Part shown: positions 53,615 to 61,092 of the stretch, one piece after another
How positions within the stretch are numbered: the first letter of the stretch is position 1
How the letters are laid out: each line of letters begins with the position of its first letter
NCBI GenBank assembly: GCA_026874595.1
Contig: CM049308.1
Coordinates: 50,536,624-50,600,623, forward strand
Length of the DNA stretch: 64,000 nt
Direction: 5' to 3'
Source of the DNA: Sipunculus nudus
Lineage: Eukaryota; Annelida; Sipuncula; Golfingiida; Sipunculidae
The notes under the pieces: model-generated
The model's input: only the letters and a program-made list of their open reading frames with translations
The model's database searches: none
What the model was told of the DNA's origin: nothing
Program-made: the position numbers and the translations under genes

Positions 53615-56600
53615 ATTTATGTATATGTAAATGTTTGTATGTATATATATTCACATAGAGTTTACCTCTCAGCTTGAGTCTAAACTAAATCACAGTTTGA
53701 TTTTCCTAATAATAATAAGCAATGATTTAAACAGACTTTGCAGAGAATCTCTAGGTTATCAATTTGGTGCAATGGGAGAGATGTTAACAAACAAGTATAA
53801 AAAATGAGAAAACTGAACACGTATGTCCCCATGTCTTTGCTCACACATGCACATGTTAGTTATATATGTATGCGAGTATATATACAAGTGAGTGTTTGGG
53901 ATCAGGACTGGGAGGAGAGGAAGGAAGCGGTTATTGATTTCTGGTCTGACCCTGTGTCTGCTATTTGTAGGCTGGTTCCTGGGCCTCCCTGTCTGTGTGC
54001 AGTGACACCAGCTCAATGCTCGCAGAACGCATCGAACAAACAGAACACAGGGTGAGTGACACAGGTAGAAAGTTCAATACCCACCATGCTGGTGAGGTCT
54101 TACATGACATAGTCTATGACTTCAGTGTTAACTGTATTTCCTGAAGCTGCAGACTTGTGATGTCAGGATCCTACACTTAACATAATGATTCTTATGCAAT
54201 ACAGTACGGGTGTTCATTTATCATTTAGATATGATCTTGTACCCATGAGGCATTCAGATTTGAAAAGTTCTTTTCCACCTATGCCTTGTGTGCCTGTTTA
54301 ACTCAATTTAATGCCATACTGGTTGTTAATTTTTGTGTGAAAGTCTGGAAGAGTGAATTAAGGCTGGCCTGTCCTGATTCAATTAAGTGCATCTGTGGTG
54401 TAACATATTACGTACTCTGTAGAAATACATTTACCTGTCACATCTTAACTGTTTGGACTATTATATGATACATTTGCTGACAGTCTGTAATATACATCCC
54501 ACCACCAGCCTTTTTGTGCACCCATGTGTAAGTCTTGTATCTGTATTAAAGACTACTCTCTATTTTGACTTACTGACCATGATATTTTGATATGAGGGAC
54601 ATTCATGTAAATGGACAGCTCAGTAATCTCCTTAGAAGAATAGTCTCCTGAGAAGAAAGCACTGAACATTCTCTCTTTTTCTGGAATCTCTTACCCATTG
54701 GATTAATTATTTTATATTTTAAAAGATTGAAGACATATAAGCTTCTGTCATGGTAAAAATACCCCAGCTAATATAGGTGGTACTGTGAAATAAGTAGAAT
54801 ATTATGATTTAAACTTAAGAATTACTCCATAAAACTTGATTATTGTGAAATATTGTTTTTGCTGTATGATTGGATAAATAATCAATTTCCATTATCTATA
54901 TATAGTGTGATACAAAATGTGTCACTTTTGATGAGAATGGAGAGAGGAGGAGTTTTTACTACAGGTCAGACGACTTTGCTAAATACAGTAAAGCCTCGAC
55001 ATTACAACTACCAACAGGACCTCCATAAAATGGTATCATTTTCGAGTTGGTTATCCAGGTGAGGTGTTTGTTAGGGGAGGGTTTACTGTATTACATCAGG
55101 TAAATCTTACAATAAAAGGTTTTTTAGTTTCCAGGCAAGGTGCACATCACCTGCAGGTAGCCAGGGATCATGGTGAATTATTTACAGTGTGTTATTATTA
55201 ATTATTGTAGGCTGATGCCCTGACACAGAGCTGGATGGAGAAGTGGAGAGAAACACAGGAGATCATCAAGGTGAGCTTACATATCCCACATATACGTAGT
55301 CCACAATCTGCCAAGCTGTACAAACTACCCTCCTGTTACTCTCTATGTCCCCTCTAAGATATTACGGTTTCCAGCTGCTGTAGTTAGGACACATTCAGAG
55401 GTGAACCCTTCTCTGTTCCCTTTTCCTGGATCAACACCCAGTCCGCCCTGGACCACTTTTCCACGAAATTTCTTTAAAATCAGTTCAGTAGTTGTGCAAA
55501 ATCCTGCAGACAAACAACATTTATGACCAGGTTCAATCAACACCAAGGCTGTGATAGTGAGTTGTAGTTGCCCCTCCTAGGTCAGTGGTTTTGTCCTGGT
55601 TCTCCAGTTTCCTCCACCCCTACAGACCATTGAATGCCACCATCCAGGCCATGGAGCCTGCCTTGCATTAGTTATTATAACTATTTGTATAATCCATGCA
55701 AATTATATAAATTCAAAAGTAAATCTTAAGAAAAGTTATAATGATATATTGCCTAAATGAAGACTCAAATAGTCATTATCAATTGGAGATTTTATTTCAA
55801 CTCTGACTGGACTTTCCAGTTAATCTTGCTGCAATAGTATTTTATGATTTTATTGCATCCTTTAACTAACCTGTTAAATTAGTTTTTGCATTTTTTCATT
55901 TATTTAGTTTAATGTGTATTTTTGAGTAGTAAGAGCATCGTGAACAAACTTCCTGTGTATGTTTCATATGTGTAAATATTTTAAATGAATTGTAATGTTT
56001 ACAATGAAATAAATAATAAATGTCAATAATTCTGTTATGTCTGTTGTAACATTAAGGGATGGGTAAGCATTCAATTGTGCCATACAATTTTGATGTGACT
56101 TTTAAATTGTTGGTTTGGATATGCTTTGTTTGACAAGGTCAGAAATCCTGATATTATCTTATTGACTGAATTTCTTCGAATCATTTGTTTGGAAATGTTT
56201 TTATGTAATGTTAAGTAATTGTGTTAGACCCAGGTGTTCTGGTGGTTTGTGTTTGTACATTTTGCACTTTGACAGTTTCTGATGTTTTTACCATGTTGTC
56301 TGTTGTCTATCAACTGGTCTGATCACCAGAATGTCTGTAATTAATCTAACCATTGTATGAATGGATATGTAGAAGCTGGTTCAGATTATGTCTTAATTTT
56401 GTGGAAATGTCAGTTTTATTTTTGTTTTTGTAACTGTATTAGTGTAACTGAAAGTGTATGATTAATTTAAATACTTATACATAAGTAAAGAATGTTAATT
56501 TAGTAATAAATATTTTTAAAAGTTCAGATTTTATTCTAATTAAAATTAAATTTTCATTTTGTTTTCCACTTCGGCAGAGAGATCTGTTATGCCTGGGTTA

Positions 56601-59600
56601 TAAATTCATAAATGACTCCATTTGAATATTTATTTTAGAGGTTTTCATTAAGCATTGCCAATAATTGGTTATGTATGTATACAATGTTTGTGTGTTTTCT
56701 AACTAATAATATGAATGAGTTATAACAAAGATGAAATCCCATATTTATTACATTACATGATATGGCTAAATGTTAAATCATATCATTAGAAACACAAACA
56801 GATGCACAGAATATTAAAGATTTTGCCTAACAAACATTATTTTCAAATTGATGTAACCACTTTTCAGTGCTGTTAAGTTTTATAAGTAAATACAGGTCTA
56901 TTGATAACAGCAGGGAAGGATTGCTCATTATAAACACATATTCAGTTATGTCCTGAAAAAAAACATTTGACTTCCCTGGTTTAGTAGTACAACTTTATTC
57001 TTATTTCCTCAGCTTCTGATGGAGGTGAGGTGAATTTGTACATTACCTGCTTAATTTTCCCCCATCAGTCCCCCCTCCCTCTCTGCATGCACTGTTTACC
57101 TGTCCTAATAGACAACGCGGATCAAATCATCACCAGCACTCTGCCTGATTTTAATCACACTTAGATCTGAAGCATATCAATTAAGACTGGACAAATTTCC
57201 TATTTTTTTCCTTTTATTTAATGAAGACCTTTGATTACAGGTGACATATTTCCTCACTGCTCTTTTTAATATTATATCCTAACTGCTACTTTCACAGTTT
57301 GTTCTGTGACGAGACAATCTGTTTTAATCTGAGTAATGAGCACTTTAGTTTAAAAGTGTGATGCTTGTACATGAACTTATCATTATATTGATAAGTGTCA
57401 TCACTATTTAAATCATTTGGTTAAGTTTATTTTCAAATCTTAGGCTTATTTAACATTTTGTAGAAATAATAAACAAATATATTAATAGAAGTAAAAAATA
57501 AACCAAGCATTTTACCATAAGCTGTTACATTAGAGATTACACCTTGTAGATGTTTTGAATTTACATATTGGGTAAGACAAGAAATTAAACCTATTGATGT
57601 TATAACTTACTAGACTGAAATAACATCATATTACACTATAGTGATGTTTTTTTACTGTCTGCTGGTTGGTTTATGTACACATTGCTCTGCTGTACTGACA
57701 TTATTGACTTGTTGCTACAGGAGTCAGACCTGAGCATCAAGTCGTTCAGCAGACGGTCCAGCACCATGGGGATCGTGGTTGATCTGCAGCTTCCCTACCT
57801 CATTGAGATGAAGGATGACATCCTCAGTACAGGGGTCACGATCTACCACCTCAAGGTCAGGGGTCAAGGTCATCTGAAAAATATGTGTTTGTGTATCTGT
57901 CCTGATTTATGCTACAATAGGGTCTCGTCAACACTGGAATTTCTAGAATAATTGGCAAGTTCATAGTCAGAATCAATGTCGTTCAGTCCGGTTGTAACCC
58001 ATTTGGGGAATTTAGAACAGATTTTTGTGGGTAAATGGGGCTAATGCCACTTCCCTCTCTCAGCAATTAAATGTTAGAGCTTAAATATATGGATTCTCTC
58101 AAGTGTCTACCTAAATTGCAAGTTTCATTTCTCACAATATTTTAAGGAAATTGTGTATATTCACAGCTCTATATTGTTAGTTATTGACAATGTATCTTTC
58201 CTTTCAGGAGGGGAAAACTCATGTTGGCACAGAGGGAGCCACCATTGAACCAGATATAGGTCAGTATATTATGGATTACCTCTGTTATTATAGGACTTCT
58301 AAAAGACTTCTTCTCATAAACGGCCATTGAACTCCATAGCAACCTGAGCTTTCACAGCATACAGTTGCTCAGAATTAATTGTTTCTAATAGTTACCTTTG
58401 ATGTTATGAAGTTCACGATGTTTAGGGACCTCTAACTGTCTTAGCTAGATTAAATTAGAAACTAGAATATGGGTAGTCAACAAGCGACTACGTGTATCCG
58501 CCTAAATCAGAGTGGAACGGGTGAAGTGAGGCATGGATTGAGTGGCAAGGGGAAATAGAGTGAAGTGTTGCATATTAGCATGGATGTCTGCAGCCAAATT
58601 GTGTATGTAGGTTGCGCCACCTACCACAAAATCCAGAAAGCCATCCAAGTTGTATACATATGCAAAATTTAAGGCAGATAAGTCAAACCACTACATGTAT
58701 ATGAGTGATTTTTGCCCTTGGCAGACAAACAGATGGATGCTGTGCAAAAATGGTTGCAGGTGGTGCCACTAGTTTTGCGTATGATATAGAGCTATGTGAG
58801 AACTACACATGCAAAACTTTGGCCCAATCGGTCAAACGGTTCCCAAGATATTAGCTTGGATATCTGCTGCATAAACTAGAATGTAGGTGGCGCCACCTGT
58901 CATAAAATCAAGAGAGCTGTCGGGGATGTATAAACCTGCAAAATTTTAGGCAGATATGTCAAACCACTGCCGAGATATGAGTAATTTTATCCCATGGCAG
59001 ACAAATAGATGGGAGCTGTGCAAAAATGGCTGCAGGTGGTGCCACCAGTTTTGCATATGATAAAGAGCTATATGAGATCTACACACATGCTAAATTTTGG
59101 CCCAATCGGTCAAACGGTTCCCAAGATATGAGCTTGGATGTCTGCAGCGTAAACATGAATGTAGGTGGCGCCACCTGTCATAAAATCAGAAAAGCTATCC
59201 AGGATGTATAGGCATGCCGAATTTCAGGTGAATTAGTCAAACCACTGCAGAGATATGAGTGATTTTAACCCAAGGCAGACGAACAGATGGACACTGTGCA
59301 AACATGGTTGCAGGTGGCGCCACCATTTTTGTGTATGTTATAAAGCTCTCCAAGGGCTACATTTGGGCAAAAAAATTTACCTGATCGGTCAAACAGTTCC
59401 GAGATATGTGGGTTTATGTGTGGAAACAGACGCACAAACGGAAGCAGAGCGCAGAGGAAAGGTCAGAGGTCAAAACAAAATTGGGGTGCAGCAGTTCACA
59501 TATGACCCGAACATAATCCCGGGTTTCGTAAAATTCCGCCCAGCAGTTACGGAGGAGTTCTCCGGACACCTACGCGGCGGTGGGCTGAAAACATAGTATC

Positions 59601-61092
59601 CGCAAAACTCTGTTTTGGCGGATACGATAATGATACAGTAATTCAGATTACCTTTTACAATGCTGTCATGTTAAATAGAAGGTTTCTTGTAAGATTTCCC
59701 TATTTATTATTTGTTTAAAATCTACATTAACCTTGAGCTCATATGTTACCTAATACACCTTAGAAGCAGATTATATCTGAAAAAAGGGACCTCTGACTTG
59801 TATGTAAAAAAATGGCCTGGTACAGTCTACCCTAGAAGAAGGTGCAGTCTATTGACAGTCCAGGCATAACACAGACAGACAAACAGACAGGTATGAAAAT
59901 ATTATAGTTGCATTTTCAGTGGTGCTGGGTATTAGTTTTATTGCCTTTATACAGAGTTTTGCTGTTCCAGTCTTGTGAGAGATGTCTTTGGTTTATGATT
60001 AATTAATGGTAAGATATATATATATTATATGGTTTATCACCCATCCATGCTGCATTTTTTTTAGTCCTGTGTGGGTTTGGTATGAGGCCAGAACACTGTG
60101 TTGTTAGTAATCAAGGCGGAGAAGTTACCCTGACTCCCCAAGAGGGGGCTCCCTGCCAGGTCAACAGGAGAGAAATCTCAGGTCCTGTCAAACTCTCTCA
60201 AGGTGAATATGTAGATTGTATATCAGATTATATAGAAACTTTAATGTAATGCTGTCATTTTATGAATCATTTTCTTCACTGATACCTCTCCACTGATATT
60301 GAAATTTTATTTTGGTTTATTTCAGTGAATTCCTCCCTTTTTTCTGTACTTTTGTTGTCTAATTTAAATTTTATAAATATATAACACCAGCAATATGATA
60401 AAAGCCCTATTTATATGCATTTCAAGATTTACTGCTGTTTCTTATATTTAACTTTGTATCCCCAGAGCTCAGACACTACCGAAGGGAATTATTGTTGACG
60501 AATTGTTTGATAACATTGATATAATTGCTGGATAAAATTTGTATCATAAGGGGGGAGTGTTATTGTGACTTGGTTATTGTTATTGGCTTCATCTTCTTAC
60601 TGATTTCATGTCTCTTATTATCTGTTGACAGCAACTGCAGTAAGCTGTGTAAGCCAGTCAGTAACTGATAAGGCTGTACTCCAGCTATTTCTTGGCATTG
60701 TCTATGACTGTTACTATAGCTAAACCAGTCTGTGCTATAGAACAAATCATACATCTGTGTTATCTGTCAGGTACATGTCACATTCTGTCACCAATATGAT
60801 ATGGCTATAATTTTTAAGCCAGGTATCATCAATATCTAATACAAGGGTTAGGAGGATGCCAGACGAATAAGAATTCAGGCCACTCTTTGATAATTGTTGG
60901 ATTATTAGAATTTCAGGCCAGCACATGTAAAATTTGCACTGAGGCATTATAGAAGGAGTACTCATTACCAGAGTGTCTGTATCTAAAAATGTATCTTCTT
61001 CAAATTCAGGCGATGTGATCTTGCTTGGTTCGTCCAATATGTTTCGTTTCAACCACCCAGCGGAGGCAGCAAGGTTACGGGAACATCGCAGG
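22294..61092 (+). CDS. STARD9: Kinesin-3 family motor protein, STARD9/KIF16-like (partial gene, 18 internal exons)
   Basis: This is a microtubule motor heavy chain. The 18 exons listed separately below join in frame to 548 codons with GT-AG borders throughout. Seen directly: P-loop GQTGSGKT (residues 25-32 of the partial protein), switch I region HETSSRSH (148-155), switch II DLAGSE (183-188), the [16 protein letters not shown] helix/loop (269-284), neck [14 protein letters not shown] (about 332-345), a W..KW linker, and an FHA domain (about 428-548). Known of the family: KIF16B moves early endosomes through a C-terminal PX domain, and STARD9 (KIF16A) acts at centrosomes and carries a START domain. 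Its [28 protein letters not shown], serine-rich loop 12 and FNHPAEAA resemble STARD9, as I recall it, more than KIF16B. The tail domain that would decide this is outside the window. The first motor exons (VAVRVRP strand) are also missing. Family assignment is near certain; the STARD9 versus KIF16B call is moderate. Confidence 0.9.
24340..24715 (-). pseudogene. Coding-like minus-strand segment, unrecognised, frame broken
   Basis: On the minus strand an ATG at 24715 opens 30 codons starting [20 protein letters not shown] and stops at 24623. A second frame, 24639-24340, continues with codons including [20 protein letters not shown]. The two overlap with a one-base frame difference. Composition is less AT-rich than the surroundings and the residues look protein-like, but I recognise no family. 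It could be an old retrotransposon or gene fragment, or chance. Confidence 0.2.
29917..30270. repeat. 73-bp tandem repeat with TIR-like left end
   Basis: Begins TACAGTGAAACC (like the small TIR elements at 53399 and 54984). Four to five units of about 73 bp follow, each with gagaggtgtctgtatttgag and tatcaggggaacacctca, at about 29973, 30045, 30119, 30191 and 30263. A matching right end was not found, so the element is probably truncated or rearranged. Confidence 0.75.
30498..30800 (+). mobile_element. LINE-type retrotransposon remnant with (TTA)n tail upstream
   Basis: GGCGCTATATAAATACTATA followed by (TTA)n around 30550-30588 is the kind of 3' tail seen on LINE/SINE elements of aquatic animals. 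Directly after it, codons about 30667-30797 encode [20 protein letters not shown] then [20 protein letters not shown]. This resembles the extreme C-terminus of LINE reverse transcriptases (pattern RSF-x-x-x-AP-x-x-W-x-x-LP...LR, LSSFKK-x-LKT-x-LF). Only this fragment survives; a poly-C run replaces part of it. This suggests one element's tail abutting another's 3' end. Confidence 0.6.
32050..33350 (+). repeat. Tandem duplication, unit about 500 bp, roughly 2.5 copies
   Basis: catttgacctagaatctt, aatctccttggaa and the block catcagttcctg plus actggtgg.gccacctta recur at about 500-bp spacing (for example 32302 and 32801), with a third partial copy from about 33060. The copies differ by many substitutions. 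The array ends with attcagctgagcatcttgtt, similar to other dispersed repeat tails here, just 85 bp before the microexon. Confidence 0.75.
33439..33471 (+). CDS. STARD9: Kinesin exon 2: 33-bp microexon
   Basis: Eleven codons, [11 protein letters not shown], bordered by tttccag and gtacgt. GLIPR-C-x-LF is universal in kinesin-3 motors directly after the P-loop helix, and the exon is phase 0 on both sides. It is separated from the P-loop exon by about 11 kb of intron. Confidence 0.95.
33472..34603 (+). other. Intron with degenerate ACAGTCA-type short repeats
   Basis: Between about 33515 and 33870 the phrase tacagtcataccttaaa and close variants recur at irregular 15-30 bp spacing. A few more copies sit at 36455-36500 in the intron after next. 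No gene recognised. Confidence 0.7.
34604..34683 (+). CDS. STARD9: Kinesin exon 3: GLFGRM segment
   Basis: 80 bp between ttctgtag and gtatga. It encodes [20 protein letters not shown] then SYRISV and leaves two bases (AG) that complete a serine with the next exon. The segment continues the alpha-helix following GLIPRVCE and the strand that leads into FEIYNE. An acidic stretch, [12 protein letters not shown], sits in the variable loop between them. Confidence 0.95.
34684..36604 (+). other. Intron containing a 43-bp tandem repeat
   Basis: Units based on gtcaacactgtctgagtc plus caagtacaagtcctggccca repeat at 43-bp steps (35002, 35045, 35088, 35131), spanning about 34955-35190. The rest is AT-rich non-coding DNA; the open frame at 35676-35939 has no recognisable motif. 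Confidence 0.8.
36605..36723 (+). CDS. STARD9: Kinesin exon 4: [13 protein letters not shown] segment
   Basis: 119 bp between ttcttcag and gtaaga. It encodes [14 protein letters not shown], the hallmark EIYNE-x-x-RDLL motif of kinesin-3, then a serine-rich turn and [15 protein letters not shown], which matches the conserved L-x-VREHP-x-x-GPYV of KIF1/KIF13/KIF16. It ends with one base carried over to the next codon. Confidence 0.96.
36724..37479 (+). other. Intron, nothing recognised
   Basis: 756 bp between FEIYNE and DLSQHLV exons. No repeats or coding signal were seen. Confidence 0.8.
37480..37549 (+). CDS. STARD9: Kinesin exon 5: DLSQHLV segment
   Basis: 70 bp between cttttcag and gtgagt, encoding [20 protein letters not shown] then NES, with AG carried over to form Arg with the next exon. 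It corresponds to the helix before switch I (G-N-x-x-R-T/R-T-x-A-A-T). Confidence 0.94.
37550..38832 (+). other. Intron with 38-bp tandem repeat
   Basis: acattagaccacgtgaaag and variants repeat at about 38-bp steps (38551, 38589, 38627, 38664, 38704), four to five copies. The rest is unremarkable. Confidence 0.75.
38833..38905 (+). CDS. STARD9: Kinesin exon 6: switch I
   Basis: 73 bp between atttccag and gtaagt, encoding [20 protein letters not shown] then IRFTQ. SSRSH is the nucleotide-sensing switch I. The usual Asn of N-x-x-SSRSH is His here, a change that I recall also occurs in vertebrate STARD9. Confidence 0.96.
38906..42994 (+). other. 4,089-bp intron with a dispersed repeat
   Basis: Around 41191-41260 an AGCCC-tgat-GGGCT hairpin is followed by a CCGTCC-rich run, the same architecture as 16664-16790. 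Downstream to about 41800 is diverged repeat-like sequence including gggggcgccacctac. The 142-codon open frame 41478-41906 lies in it and is not a credible gene. A poly-C run lies at 42063-42078. Confidence 0.65.
42995..43062 (+). CDS. STARD9: Kinesin exon 7: switch II
   Basis: 68 bp between tttgtcag and gtgagt, encoding [20 protein letters not shown] then AG, with the two-base codon AG completed to Ser in the next exon. Together they form DLAGSE, the switch II motif that couples ATP hydrolysis to microtubule binding. Confidence 0.96.
43063..43468 (+). other. Intron, nothing recognised
   Basis: 406 bp of AT-rich intron separating LAG and SER of the switch II motif. Confidence 0.85.
43469..43575 (+). 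CDS. STARD9: Kinesin exon 8: SERADPS and NINKSL helix
   Basis: 107 bp between ttttccag and gtaagt. It encodes [20 protein letters not shown] then [22 protein letters not shown]-x-x-LG is the relay-helix motif present in essentially all kinesins. The exon ends one base into an Ala codon. Confidence 0.96.
43912..44470 (-). mobile_element. TIR element, short copy (reverse orientation)
   Basis: This is the reverse complement of parts of 58490-59626. For example, 44390-44475 (tgtttccccttgccactcaa, then catcccactctgattttggc) matches 58505-58560, and 43912-43935 (agttgcggatactatatgtt) matches the opposite end near 59595. It retains about one of the 277-bp internal units. It lies in the intron before the loop-12 exon and has no coding capacity. 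Confidence 0.8.
46800..47515. repeat. Minisatellite with 76-bp unit (dimer of about 38 bp)
   Basis: Units gatgttgaaaaagacatttc plus tgatattggcactttttaaa plus tgtttaaaaagatatttctc plus atattggcacttatgt repeat at 76-bp spacing (46886, 46962, 47038, then one shortened unit, 47152, 47228). Each is itself two related 38-bp halves. The last units, from about 47390, are more diverged (ttatatcagtacctat). The array ends roughly 27 bp before the acceptor at 47541-47542. Confidence 0.93.
47543..47749 (+). CDS. STARD9: Kinesin exon 9: extended loop 12 and [12 protein letters not shown]
   Basis: 207 bp, the longest exon found. The donor is chosen as gcaA|gtaggt because only that keeps phase with TISPS in the next exon. 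It begins AERTIIEN, followed by a serine/threonine-rich stretch (about residues 231-257) where most kinesin-3 motors carry the lysine-rich K-loop. It then encodes [20 protein letters not shown] and [10 protein letters not shown], the microtubule-binding end of the motor. A 76-bp minisatellite stops about 27 bp upstream of the acceptor. Confidence 0.96.
47750..48197 (+). other. Intron, nothing recognised
   Basis: 448 bp between loop 12 and TISPS exons. It starts gtaggt. Confidence 0.85.
48198..48295 (+). CDS. STARD9: Kinesin exon 10: end of motor core
   Basis: 98 bp between cttgcag and gtaaga. It encodes [20 protein letters not shown] then [13 protein letters not shown], the family signature (T-L-R-Y-A-x-RAK-x-I) that closes the motor fold. 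It ends in phase 0. Confidence 0.97.
48296..48658 (+). other. Intron, nothing recognised
   Basis: 363 bp between the end of the motor core and the neck exon. Confidence 0.85.
48659..48733 (+). CDS. STARD9: Kinesin exon 11: neck helix
   Basis: 75 bp between ttctgcag and gtaagt, encoding [20 protein letters not shown] then LASKL. INED-x-NV-x-LIRELR-x-EI-x-RL is the kinesin-3 neck, which in relatives forms a short coiled coil that controls dimerisation. Confidence 0.95.
48734..49560 (+). other. Intron, nothing recognised
   Basis: 827 bp of AT-rich sequence. The open frame 48946-49152 has no motif. Confidence 0.8.
49561..49608 (+). CDS. STARD9: Kinesin exon 12: short linker exon
   Basis: 48 bp in phase 0, between tgttgcag and gtacga, encoding [16 protein letters not shown]. 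Conservation here is weak in the family. Support comes from the clean splice sites, open frame and preserved phase rather than from a motif, so it could be an alternative exon. Confidence 0.7.
53316..53400. repeat. TA-rich microsatellite
   Basis: Interrupted (TA)n with occasional CA/GT steps. The open frames on both strands here (poly Tyr-Ile) are artefacts of the repeat. Confidence 0.95.
53399..53577. mobile_element. Small TIR element flanked by TA microsatellites
   Basis: Left end acaaagtgaaacctca and right end gtgaggttttactgtgtg are imperfect inverted repeats. The interior (ttgaccatcaatgggacctt, gataaagtggtcacattt) is related to 54984-55090. It sits between two (TA)n tracts, consistent with insertion into TA-rich DNA. 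Confidence 0.65.
53578..53612. repeat. (TA)n microsatellite
   Basis: Near-perfect TA dinucleotide run directly after the TIR element. Confidence 0.95.
53971..54051 (+). CDS. STARD9: Kinesin exon 13: linker helix
   Basis: 81 bp, phase 0, between atttgtag and gtgagt. It encodes [20 protein letters not shown] then IEQTEHR. The last part aligns with the short helix before the W..KW motif in KIF16-group proteins. Confidence 0.85.
54052..55210 (+). other. Intron containing a small TIR element
   Basis: 1,159 bp. The only notable content is the TIR element at 54984-55090. Confidence 0.8.
54984..55090. mobile_element. 107-bp MITE-like TIR element
   Basis: Starts TACAGTAAAGCCTC and ends GGGAGGGTTTACTGTA, clear inverted termini. 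The interior shares ggacctccataaaatggta.catttt and ggtgaggtgttt with the element at 53399-53577. It is non-coding and lies 120 bp before the W..KW exon. Confidence 0.75.
55211..55270 (+). CDS. STARD9: Kinesin exon 14: W..KW linker
   Basis: 60 bp, phase 0, between attgtag and gtgagc, encoding [20 protein letters not shown]. The pattern L-T-x-x-W-x-x-KW-x-x-TQ-x-I-x-K is shared by KIF16B and STARD9 between motor and FHA domain. Confidence 0.95.
55271..57720 (+). other. 2,450-bp intron with a likely dispersed repeat
   Basis: On the minus strand, 55343-55546 reads as an open frame. Its sequence (ctactgaactgattttaaagaaattt and similar) looks like a diverged dispersed repeat rather than a gene. 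The rest is AT-rich. Confidence 0.6.
57721..57855 (+). CDS. STARD9: Kinesin exon 15: entry to FHA domain
   Basis: 135 bp, phase 0, between gctacag and gtcagg. It encodes [20 protein letters not shown] then [20 protein letters not shown] and IYHLK. G-I/V-V-x-D-x-x-LP-x-L and DD-x-LSTG-x-x-x-YHLK are the start of the kinesin-3 FHA domain. The SRRSST stretch just before it looks like a basophilic kinase site (inference). Confidence 0.96.
57856..58207 (+). other. Intron, nothing recognised
   Basis: 352 bp between the LSTG..YHLK and EGKTHVG exons. Confidence 0.85.
58208..58259 (+). CDS. STARD9: Kinesin exon 16: FHA strand with VGT
   Basis: 52 bp between cctttcag and gtcagt. It encodes [17 protein letters not shown] plus one base. 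In relatives this reads EG-x-T-x-(V/I)GR...DI. Here the arginine position is threonine, although the frame and splice sites are clean. Confidence 0.94.
58260..60064 (+). other. Intron largely occupied by a TIR element
   Basis: 1,805 bp, of which about 1.1 kb is the element at 58490-59626. The remainder is unremarkable apart from a cagacagacaaacagacag run near 59870. Confidence 0.85.
58490..59626 (+). mobile_element. Non-autonomous TIR element with internal 277-bp tandem repeats
   Basis: Left end GTATCCGCCTAAA and right end TTTTGGCGGATAC (59613-59625) are inverted repeats. Inside, gtaggtggcgccacctgtca and the following ataaaatca recur at 58606, 58883 and 59160, a 277-bp period with about 2.6 copies. 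Each unit contains the palindrome GGTGGCGCCACC or a near match. The open frames at 59026-59211 and 59255-59596 are repeat-derived. A shorter copy lies in reverse orientation at 43912-44470. Confidence 0.85.
60065..60202 (+). CDS. STARD9: Kinesin exon 17: FHA core
   Basis: 138 bp between tttttag and gtgaat. It encodes [20 protein letters not shown] then [26 protein letters not shown] and one base. EHC and the CxVNG-like CQVNRREI turn are typical of kinesin FHA domains. Confidence 0.95.
60203..61009 (+). other. Intron, nothing recognised
   Basis: 807 bp between the last two FHA exons. The minus-strand open frames at 60560-60754 and 60747-61052 lack motifs; the latter overlaps the true exon antisense. 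Confidence 0.8.
61010..61092 (+). CDS. STARD9: Kinesin exon 18: end of FHA domain
   Basis: 83 bp between attcag and gtgagt. It encodes [20 protein letters not shown] then ARLREHRR, ending in phase 0. GD-x-I-x-LG-x-x-x-x-FRFNHP-x-EA is conserved at the end of the FHA domain. The strong donor shows that the gene continues downstream. Confidence 0.96.

Larger units (their letters stand above)
49609..53970 (+). other. 4,362-bp intron with dispersed repeat, TA microsatellites and a TIR element
   Basis: Roughly 50590-50925 looks like a dispersed repeat ending ttagctgagtgtcaagaccc followed by atgggtccctagttta. TA microsatellites and a small TIR element fill 53316-53612. An in-frame 45-bp exon candidate at 51946-51990 was not accepted. 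Confidence 0.75.

Noticed and set aside
55343-55546. Minus-strand 67-codon open frame with glycine-rich segment
   Set aside because: The underlying DNA resembles a diverged dispersed repeat, and no protein family is recognised.
59255-59596. 113-codon open frame
   Set aside because: It is entirely inside the TIR element's internal repeats.
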